A DNA stretch of 7,526 nt from Methanobacteriota archaeon. Its GTDB lineage: Archaea > Thermoplasmatota > Thermoplasmata > RBG-16-68-12. Positions within the stretch are counted from its first letter, which is position 1. Each line of letters starts with the position of its first letter. The stretch covers positions 1 through 7,526 of the forward strand of contig VBLV01000002.1 in the NCBI GenBank assembly GCA_005879045.1, in the 5' to 3' direction. The notes beneath the pieces are model-generated. The model was not told the origin of the DNA. It saw only the letters and a program-made list of their open reading frames with translations, and did no database searches. Shown here piece by piece: positions 1-5,423 of the stretch. Made by a program: the position numbers and the translations under genes.

Positions 1-713
1 ATCTTCAATGCGTTGGAAAACCCCTCGTTTTCCTTTCCGAGCAAGGCCGTGGACGGGACGTGGCAATCCGTCAGAATCACTTGGGACGTGGGGCTCCCGC
101 GGACTCCGAGCTTGTCTTCCACCCGCCCGATGGACAGCCCGGGATTTCCGCGCTCGACAATGAATGCGCTGATCCCGCGGTTCCCTTTCGTTGCGTCGGT
201 CACCGCGTGGATCACGAAGGTCCCGGCGACCGGCGCATTCGTGCACAGGTTCTTCGCGCCGTTGAGAACCCATCCGTCCTTCGAGCGCTTCGCGGTCGTC
301 TCCATCGCGGCGGCGTCCGAGCCGCTCTTCGGTTCCGTCAGCGCCCAGGCTCCGAGCTTCCGTCCGCTCGCGAGGTCCGGGACGTACTTTCGACGCTGTT
401 CCTCGTTCCCCGCGAGCCAGATGGTCCCCGTGCAGAGCGAGTTGTGCGCCGCCATGATGAGCGCGTGCGATCCGCACACGCGGGCCACTTCCTCCACGGT
501 GATCGCCAAGGCGACCGAGTCGAGGCCCGCGCCGTCGTATGCTTCGGGAATCGTCATTCCCATGAAACCGAGGCCGGCCATCTTCGCGATCGTCGCCTTC
601 GGGAACTCTCCCGTCTTGTCGACGTGAGCGGCGACGGGGCGGATCTCCTTCTCCGCGAAGTCCCGGGCGGTGCGCCGGATCAACTCGTGTTCCGGCGAGA
701 GGTCGAAGTCCAT
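1..713 (-). CDS. Acyl-CoA dehydrogenase, N-terminal part (runs off left edge)
   Basis: FAD-dependent acyl-CoA dehydrogenase, which would introduce the alpha,beta double bond into an acyl-CoA and pass electrons to an electron-transfer flavoprotein in the cytoplasm. The reverse strand reads from ATG at 713 for 237 codons without a stop. The helical N-terminal domain opens MDFDLSPEHELIRRTARDFA. The middle beta domain holds the family signature WALTEPKSGSD (residues 123-133) and NGAKNLCTNA (151-160), the counterpart of the usual NGxKxxITN. The catalytic Glu lies in the C-terminal domain and is outside the window. The start is supported by GGAGG six bases upstream. It lies 35 bases behind the exonuclease-like gene on the same strand, so the two may be co-transcribed. 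Chain-length specificity cannot be read from this half; a short or branched substrate would suit the acyl-CoA mutase nearby, but that is inference. Confidence 0.93.
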   Translation of the reverse strand, partial: MDFDLSPEHELIRRTARDFAEKEIRPVAAHVDKTGEFPKATIAKMAGLGFMGMTIPEAYDGAGLDSVALAITVEEVARVCGSHALIMAAHNSLCTGTIWLAGNEEQRRKYVPDLASGRKLGAWALTEPKSGSDAAAMETTAKRSKDGWVLNGAKNLCTNAPVAGTFVIHAVTDATKGNRGISAFIVERGNPGLSIGRVEDKLGVRGSPTSQVILTDCHVPSTALLGKENEGFSNALK

Positions 714-748
714 CTCATGCCTCCGGGGCGAAAAGCGCGAACGCCCTC

Positions 749-1354
749 TTAGGGCTTCGCTTCGCCTTTGTGCACGGGCCGACGGCGGCGGTCCCCGAGG
801 TCGCCGATGACCTCGCGGCTCTCCTTCAACAGGTCCAACGCCGCGTCCCGCTCCCGCGTGACGTAGTCGATGATCTCCGGGAAGAGACCCTCGCGGTACA
901 TCTTCGGCACGCGGGCTCCGCTTTCCTTGTCCGCGAACGAGTGGAGGCTCGATCCGGTGAAGGTGCCGCGATTCAGCATGACGAGGACCGGCGCGAGGTC
1001 CAGGTACGGTTTCGTGAACCAGAAGTACTTCAGCTTCGCCATGTCCCAGTCGATCAGTTTCCACTTTGTCGCACGTTCGATAAGGAACGTCAGATCGAAC
1101 CGGAGGCGATTCCCGAGCGGTACGAAATCCCACGTCGGTTCCAAGACGCCCTTGGCGAGGACCATCTGGATCACCTGCTTCTCCCCCCATTCCCACTCCG
1201 CGATCACCTGGAACAAACCGGTCGGCGTCAGATCGTCCGCGAGGGCTTGATACTGGACCGTCACGATCCGGTCCTGCTGTGGATCGTCTCCTGTCGTCTC
1301 GACGTCGAAGTAGTACAGCGGCAGTCGGAACCCGTTCCCGAATCCGATGAACAA
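749..1354 (-). CDS. RNase H-fold 3'-5' exonuclease-like protein (PolB exonuclease-related)
   Basis: Predicted metal-dependent DEDD-type 3'-5' exonuclease of the kind related to the PolB proofreading domain, probably acting in DNA or RNA maintenance. With the start chosen here it has 201 residues. Exo I is YYFDVETTG (acidic D17 and E19). An Exo II-like stretch is GNRLRFDLTFL, with N82 and D87. Exo III is probably in YVTRERDAALDLL (Y164 with E168 or D170); its exact assignment is uncertain. The C-terminus is Lys/Arg-rich. The start is a problem: the only standard codon just before the first strand is TTG at 1354. The upstream in-frame ATGs (1447 and beyond) would add a low-complexity Arg/Ala-rich tail overlapping the divergent gene. 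No good ribosome binding site precedes the TTG. The gene has no obvious functional link to the acyl-CoA genes. Fold assignment is fairly sure; substrate is unknown. Confidence 0.75.
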   Translation of the reverse strand: MFIGFGNGFRLPLYYFDVETTGDDPQQDRIVTVQYQALADDLTPTGLFQVIAEWEWGEKQVIQMVLAKGVLEPTWDFVPLGNRLRFDLTFLIERATKWKLIDWDMAKLKYFWFTKPYLDLAPVLVMLNRGTFTGSSLHSFADKESGARVPKMYREGLFPEIIDYVTRERDAALDLLKESREVIGDLGDRRRRPVHKGEAKP

Positions 1355-1364
1355 CGCGGCGAAT

Positions 1365-1370
1365 CTTAAG
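1365..1370. promoter_or_regulatory. Palindromic TATA-like box CTTAAG in divergent intergenic region
   Basis: The 91-base gap between the exonuclease-like gene and the first thiolase gene contains AATCTTAAGGC, an A/T-rich island in GC-rich surroundings. It resembles the box ahead of the mutase gene (ATCTTATAGGC). Used rightwards, transcription would begin near 1392 and leave a leader of about 50 bases before ATG 1446. Used leftwards, transcription would begin near 1341, which is inside the proposed exonuclease reading frame. The rightward role is therefore the more likely one. This is inferred from pattern and spacing only. Confidence 0.45.
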
Positions 1371-1445
1371 GCCTTCCGCCTGCGACAGTCTTTTGAGCGG
1401 TCGCGGACTTTCCCGCGTTCGGGAGCCGCGGCCGGAAGGGAGGAC

Positions 1446-2597
1446 ATGCGAGTCGGCATCATCGGAATCGGGATGACCGCGTTCCGGCCCTCGACGCCCG
1501 AGTACAACTGGAAAGAATTGATGTTCGAGGCGGCGTCGCGCGCCTACGCGGACGCCGCGATCGACCCGCGCGAGGACGTCGACTCCTTCATCACCTGCGC
1601 CGAAGACTACTACGAAGGCTTCGGGATCTTCGACGAGTTCGTCCCGGACCAGCTCGGGGCCGCGCTGCGCCCGACCTGCACGGTCAGCGGCGACGGATTG
1701 CAAGGCCTCGCGAATGCGTACATGCAGATTCAAACGGGACTCATCAACGTCGCCGTCGTCGAGGCCCACAGCAAGGCATCCGACGTCCTGACGCTCGACG
1801 GGGTCATCGAGCACGCCTTCGATCCAATCTGGAACAAGCCGCTCGGCGCCCATCCGTTCGTCGTGGCGGGCCTCGAGGCGGACGCCTACCTCCGCGGCAC
1901 GCGGACTTCGCCGAAGGCACTCGGGGCGGTCGTTGCGAAGAACCGGGGAAACGGCCTCAGAAATCCTCTGGCCGCGTACGGCGCGGCGGTCGACGCCGAC
2001 CAAGCCATGCGGTCCGAGGAACGGTTTGCCCCGCTCCGCGCCCTCGACATCTCGAATCCCGCGGACGGTTGCGTCGTCCTCGTCCTGGCGTCGGATCGCG
2101 CCGCGAAGAAACTCCATTCGAACCCGGTCTGGGTCCGCGGCATTGGGTGGGCCAGCGACTCCCCGAGCCTCGAGACGCGGGATTGGACCGGGGCGACTTA
2201 CGCCCGGATCGCGGCCGACATGGCGTACCGCTTGGCGAAGGTCCGCCGACCGGCCACCGACATCGACTTTGCGGAGGTGGACGACCGCTTCTCGTACAAG
2301 GAGCTTCAACATCTCGAATCCCTCGGGCTCGCGAAAAAAGGCGAGGCGGGGACGAAGGTTCTCCGAGGTGACTACGATGCGGATGGCCGCTTCCCGGTGA
2401 ATGTCTCGGGCGGATCCCTCGGGTGCGGAAACGTGTTCGAGGCGACCGGACTCCACCGGGCCGCGGAGGTCGCCCTCCAGCTTCGCGGCCACGCGGGCGT
2501 CCGGCAACTCGACGGCGTCCGGGTGGGCGTCGCGCAATCGTGGCGGTTCGTCCCGAGCACGACGGGCGCCGTGGCCGTCCTGGGGGCGGGCCCGTGA
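1446..2597 (+). CDS. Thiolase-fold protein 1, atypical active site
   Basis: Thiolase-superfamily protein of 383 residues, a normal length for the SCP2-type thiolases common in archaea. The start fits the family opening MRVGIIGIGMTAF and follows GGAAGGGAGG. Recognisable blocks are RALDISNPADG (198-208), EVDDRFSYKELQHLESLGL (277-295) and VNVSGGSLGCGN (318-329). Active-site positions deviate. Counting back from conserved Gly98, the usual nucleophilic Cys position is Ser81, and the nearest Cys (Cys78) is three residues upstream. The usual HDCF motif is DDRF (279-282). The GHP motif is GNV, with Asn329. It is the first of four genes joined by 4-base overlaps and is paralogous to the next gene. Possible roles are a thiolase using Cys78, an aldolase-like lyase, or a structural partner of protein 2. 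A standard acetyl-CoA acetyltransferase label is not justified. Confidence 0.88.
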   Translation: MRVGIIGIGMTAFRPSTPEYNWKELMFEAASRAYADAAIDPREDVDSFITCAEDYYEGFGIFDEFVPDQLGAALRPTCTVSGDGLQGLANAYMQIQTGLINVAVVEAHSKASDVLTLDGVIEHAFDPIWNKPLGAHPFVVAGLEADAYLRGTRTSPKALGAVVAKNRGNGLRNPLAAYGAAVDADQAMRSEERFAPLRALDISNPADGCVVLVLASDRAAKKLHSNPVWVRGIGWASDSPSLETRDWTGATYARIAADMAYRLAKVRRPATDIDFAEVDDRFSYKELQHLESLGLAKKGEAGTKVLRGDYDADGRFPVNVSGGSLGCGNVFEATGLHRAAEVALQLRGHAGVRQLDGVRVGVAQSWRFVPSTTGAVAVLGAGP

Positions 2598-3757
2598 CGA
2601 AAGTCGGCGTCATTGGGGCCGGCATGACGCTCTTCCGGCGGCGCCTCCAGGAGACCGGCAAGGAGATGTGCTTCGAGGCGACGAAGATGGCCCTCGATTC
2701 GGCCGGGCTCACCCGCGCCGATGTGAACATGGTCGTCTGCGGGACCGCGCCGGATGCCTTCGACGGCGTCGCGATGAAAGGCGAGTACCTGCTCGATGGA
2801 TCCGGGGGCTATCGCAAGCCGTACACGCGCGTCTTCACCGGCGGAGGTACCGGCGTCTTCAGCACGATCGCGGGCTGGTGGCACGTCGCTTCCGGTCTCG
2901 CGGACGTCGTACTCGTCGTGAACGAGGAGAAGATGTCCTCGTGCCAGCCGCATCCGCAGAGCGTGTTCGCGAACATCTGGGATCCGATCCTCGACCGCCC
3001 GCTCAAGCCGAACCTCGTCTGGATCTTCGCGATGGAGATGAACCGCTACATGACCGTGTACGGCGTCAAGAAGGAGGACATCGCCCGGGTCGCGGTCAAG
3101 AACAAACGGAACGCCGTCGGCCATCCGTGCGCCCAGCTCGCGGACCCGAACATCACCGTGGACGACGTCTTGAAGAGCGAGGTGATGGCGTGGCCCGTCC
3201 AGCGGCTCGACATCAGTCCGCCGAGCGACGGCGCCTCGGCGGTCATCCTGGCCTCGGAGGACTTCATCCGGAAGCGGCGCATCAAAGACCGAGCGTGGAT
3301 TTCCGGCGTCGGCTGGTGCATCGACTCGACGATGTGGACGGATCGGGACCTCGTCTTTCCGGAATACGTCGCCCGCGCTGCAAAGCACGCGTACAAGATG
3401 GCGAAGATCGACGAGCCCCGGCGGCAGATCGACTTCGCCGAACCGTACGATCCGTTCGACTACAAAGAACTCCATCATCTGGAGGGTCTGCTCCTCGCCG
3501 ACAAGGGCGAAGCGCCCGTCTTGACGCGGGAGGGCGTCACGGAACGGGACGGGAAGCTGCCGGTATGTCCGTCCGGCGGCCTGCTCGGGGTCGGGAATCC
3601 CATCGCGGCGACGATGGGAATGAAGATCGGCGAACTCTTCTGGCAGCTCACGGGCCAGGCGGGCAAGCGACAGATTCCGCATGAGGTGCACACCGGCGTG
3701 TCCCAGGCGTGGGGCGACCTCATGCAGTATGGCTCCGTGGTGGTGATGAAAGGATGA
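2594..3757 (+). CDS. Thiolase-fold protein 2, lacks the catalytic Cys
   Basis: Second thiolase-superfamily protein, 387 residues, starting at GTG 2594 in a GTGA overlap with the stop of the preceding gene. The start gives the family opening TKVGVIGAGMTLF, matching its paralogue. Conserved blocks include SGLADVVLVVNEEKMSS (100-116), QRLDISPPSDGASAV (203-217) and PSGGLLGVGNP (326-336). The nucleophile region reads VFTGGGTGV, with Gly84 where the Cys normally sits. HDCF is replaced by YDPF (Tyr285) and GHP by GNP (Asn335). Classical Claisen chemistry through a cysteine thioester therefore looks impossible. Known Cys-less relatives include the Ltp2 steroid side-chain aldolases, which work with a DUF35 partner and use tyrosines. 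The two DUF35 genes directly downstream make a similar complex plausible, but the substrate is unknown. It may also be a non-catalytic subunit. Confidence 0.9.
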   Translation: MTKVGVIGAGMTLFRRRLQETGKEMCFEATKMALDSAGLTRADVNMVVCGTAPDAFDGVAMKGEYLLDGSGGYRKPYTRVFTGGGTGVFSTIAGWWHVASGLADVVLVVNEEKMSSCQPHPQSVFANIWDPILDRPLKPNLVWIFAMEMNRYMTVYGVKKEDIARVAVKNKRNAVGHPCAQLADPNITVDDVLKSEVMAWPVQRLDISPPSDGASAVILASEDFIRKRRIKDRAWISGVGWCIDSTMWTDRDLVFPEYVARAAKHAYKMAKIDEPRRQIDFAEPYDPFDYKELHHLEGLLLADKGEAPVLTREGVTERDGKLPVCPSGGLLGVGNPIAATMGMKIGELFWQLTGQAGKRQIPHEVHTGVSQAWGDLMQYGSVVVMKG

Positions 3758-4275
3758 CGGCGCGGATCTCGCGATGGCCCGGGATCGAGCTCCGCGCTGC
3801 CGACCTTCTTGAGGGCAAGGTCACGCAGACTCGATTCCGGCCGGACGCGAAGTACGCCTGGTCCGCGGGCGAAGCGATGTCGCGGTTCCTCCAGGAGCTG
3901 CAGAACGGCCGCTTCATCGCGCGGACGTGCCACAAGTGCGAGCGCATCCTCTTTCCCCCACGGATGTTCTGCGAAGAGTGCTTCCGGCCCACCGACGAAT
4001 GGACCTTCATTCAAGATACCGGAACGATCGAGACGTTCTCCGTCTCGTACCTCGACACGGATGCCAAGCGGATTGTGGAGCCGATCCTCGTCGGGGTCGT
4101 GAGCCTCGATGGCGCCTCGTCGAAGATGGGGATGATGCACTACTTCGGCGAGATGACGAAGGACGAAATCCGAATCGGGATGCGCGTGAAGGCCGAGTGG
4201 AAGCCGCCCGCGGATCGCCGTGGAAGCGTCCTCGACATCCGCTATTTCCGACCCGTGCGGGAGGGGGAGCGATGA
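3754..4275 (+). CDS. DUF35 protein 1: Zn-ribbon plus OB-fold, acyl-CoA-binding partner of thiolase
   Basis: A 173-residue DUF35 protein starting at ATG 3754, which overlaps the TGA of thiolase-fold protein 2 (ATGA). An N-terminal helical segment (about 30-55) is followed by a rubredoxin-like zinc ribbon with C59, C62, C73 and C76 in a CX2C-X10-CX2C arrangement (CHKC, then PPRMFCEEC). An OB-fold follows from about residue 84. In characterised systems such as the archaeal thiolase/HMG-CoA synthase complex and Ltp2-ChsH2, DUF35 proteins bind the CoA part of substrates and bridge thiolase-fold dimers. Its direct coupling to two thiolase genes points to that role here. It carries about 10 more residues before the ribbon than its downstream paralogue. 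The alternative in-frame ATG at 3709 lies inside the upstream gene and is not needed. Confidence 0.92.
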   Translation: MTARISRWPGIELRAADLLEGKVTQTRFRPDAKYAWSAGEAMSRFLQELQNGRFIARTCHKCERILFPPRMFCEECFRPTDEWTFIQDTGTIETFSVSYLDTDAKRIVEPILVGVVSLDGASSKMGMMHYFGEMTKDEIRIGMRVKAEWKPPADRRGSVLDIRYFRPVREGER

Positions 4276-4754
4276 CGTTCCTCGAGCGGACGACCGACGC
4301 ACGGAAGTTCCGGCATTGGGAGGGGGACGTCGAGGCAGACTACATCTACACGTCGGGCGTTGCGGGGGAGCGGTTCTTCGTCGCGCTGCGCGACGAGGGC
4401 CGCATGCTGGCCTCTCGGTGTGCGGCGTGTAAGCTCGACTATCTTCCGCCGCGCATGTTCTGCGAGGATTGTTTCGCGGAGCTCACGGAATACGTGGACG
4501 TGCCGAGGGCCGGGCAGGTCGCAGCGGTCACGGTGGCCCACGTCGACCGGACCGGCGCCAAGCTGTCGCAGCCGCAAGTCTGGGCGTTCGTGACCTTCGA
4601 AGGGATCCGCGGTGGCCTTTTCCATCGCCTCCTCGTCGCGCCGAAGCAGGCTCGCGCCGGGTTGTCCGTGCGGGTGCGGCTCAAGCCGCGGAACGGGCGG
4701 ACGGGGACGATCGCCGACATCGAAGGATTCGAGCCGGTGCGTTCCCGAATCTGA
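4272..4754 (+). CDS. DUF35 protein 2: Zn-ribbon plus OB-fold, acyl-CoA-binding partner of thiolase
   Basis: A second DUF35 protein, 160 residues, starting at ATG 4272 in an ATGA overlap with the preceding stop. GGAGGGGG lies just upstream as a strong ribosome binding site. The zinc ribbon has C50, C53, C64 and C67 (CAAC, then PPRMFCEDC). The OB-fold runs from about residue 76 to the end and includes the basic strand SVRVRLKPRNGR. The ribbon and the helix before it align with DUF35 protein 1, so the pair arose by duplication, but the OB-folds have diverged. Two thiolase-fold genes followed by two DUF35 genes suggests either one four-component complex or two thiolase/DUF35 pairs. It is the last gene of this overlapping cluster; 50 bases separate it from the GTPase gene. 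Confidence 0.92.
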   Translation: MTFLERTTDARKFRHWEGDVEADYIYTSGVAGERFFVALRDEGRMLASRCAACKLDYLPPRMFCEDCFAELTEYVDVPRAGQVAAVTVAHVDRTGAKLSQPQVWAFVTFEGIRGGLFHRLLVAPKQARAGLSVRVRLKPRNGRTGTIADIEGFEPVRSRI

Positions 4755-4770
4755 AAATCGGGCCGACGGC

Positions 4771-4777
4771 TTGATAA
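4771..4777 (+). promoter_or_regulatory. Possible TATA-like box for the GTPase gene
   Basis: TTGATAA is the most A/T-rich run in the 50-base gap between DUF35 protein 2 and the GTPase gene. It lies 28-34 bases before ATG 4805, which is the spacing expected for a TATA box serving a leaderless transcript. No clear ribosome binding site precedes ATG 4805, which fits leaderless translation. The match to an archaeal TATA consensus is weak. Confidence 0.3.
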
Positions 4778-4804
4778 CCCCCCGGCAGGGTATCGCGGCC
4801 TACC

Positions 4805-5371
4805 ATGCTGCGAAGGCCCACGATGGACCCAGAGTCCAAGACCTTCAAGTTCAAAATCTGCCTAGTGGGCGAGGAAGGCGTCGGCAAGACGAGCCTCATC
4901 CACCGGTTCGTGTCCGGGGCGTTCGACGAGTCGTATATCCGGACGCTCGGCGCGGTCGTCTCGAAGAAGACGGTCGCCTTGGGGTCGATGCAAGGTCGGC
5001 CGGTCCAGGTCGACATGATGATCTTGGACATCATGGGCAAGAGGACGTTCCTGCAACTCTTCAAGGAAGCGTACTTCCACGGCGCGAAGGGCGTCCTGGC
5101 GGTGTTCGACGTGACCCGCGCTCAGTCTCTTCGCGACTTGACGAAATGGATTGACGGGGTCCGGGATTCCGTCGGTCCCTGCCCGGTGTACGCCCTCGGG
5201 AACAAGACGGATCTCGCGCACCGCCGCGAGGTCAACTCGGAGGACGCATCGACCGTCTTGGCCTCGTACGAGTGCCCGGTCCTCTACACGTCGGCGAAGA
5301 CCGGAGAGAACGTGGAGCAGGCCTTCCAGGGTCTCGCGAAAACGATCGTCGAGTCGATGGCGCCCGAGTGA
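4805..5371 (+). CDS. Ras/Rab-like small GTPase, soluble
   Basis: Small GTP-binding protein of 188 residues, covering a complete Ras-type G domain. P-loop GEEGVGKT (22-29), switch I Thr probably T47 in YIRTLGA, G3 motif DIMG (75-78), G4 NKTD (133-136) and G5 TSAK (162-165) are all present in order with normal spacing. Two points differ from Ras/Rab. The residue after the G3 Gly, equal to catalytic Gln61, is Lys79. The C-terminus ends SMAPE with no lipidation cysteine, so it should be cytosolic unless a partner recruits it. Starts at ATG 4805 or ATG 4823 are both possible; the latter gives [16 protein letters not shown]. Such GTPases are widespread in archaea, mostly with unknown roles. It is not a MeaB-type mutase chaperone, and its place between the two acyl-CoA clusters does not by itself prove a link. 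Confidence 0.92.
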   Translation: MLRRPTMDPESKTFKFKICLVGEEGVGKTSLIHRFVSGAFDESYIRTLGAVVSKKTVALGSMQGRPVQVDMMILDIMGKRTFLQLFKEAYFHGAKGVLAVFDVTRAQSLRDLTKWIDGVRDSVGPCPVYALGNKTDLAHRREVNSEDASTVLASYECPVLYTSAKTGENVEQAFQGLAKTIVESMAPE

Positions 5372-5385
5372 ACCGACGCAATCAT

Positions 5386-5393
5386 CTTATAGG
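5386..5393 (+). promoter_or_regulatory. Archaeal TATA box ahead of the mutase operon
   Basis: CTTATAGG stands out in the 52-base gap after the GTPase gene. Its centre is about 35 bases before ATG 5424, giving a predicted transcript start near 5412-5415 and a very short leader that still includes the ribosome binding site GAGG (5415-5418). The surrounding ATCTTATAGGC resembles the ATCTTAAGGC box at 1364-1373. Identified by pattern and spacing only. Confidence 0.6.
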
Positions 5394-5423
5394 CACGGCC
5401 CTTTGAAACCACGCGAGGCGCTC

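Noticed and set aside
13..752. Two plus-strand open frames (13-627 and 60-752) over the left end.
   Set aside because: The minus strand there encodes a clear acyl-CoA dehydrogenase; the plus-strand translations show no family features.
2372..3691. A 439-codon minus-strand open frame and a 427-codon plus-strand frame over thiolase-fold protein 2.
   Set aside because: Both are shadows of the GTG-started thiolase-fold gene, which shows clear family blocks; their translations are Arg/Pro-rich and lack domains.
4776..4790. Run of C then GGCAGGG after DUF35 protein 2 as a terminator hairpin.
   Set aside because: The stem would be only a few imperfect pairs and there is no following T run on the plus strand.
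5151..5423. A longer mutase large subunit starting at ATG 5151.
   Set aside because: The extra segment overlaps the GTPase gene in another frame, is Arg/Ser-rich, and lies upstream of the TATA box and the ribosome binding site for ATG 5424.
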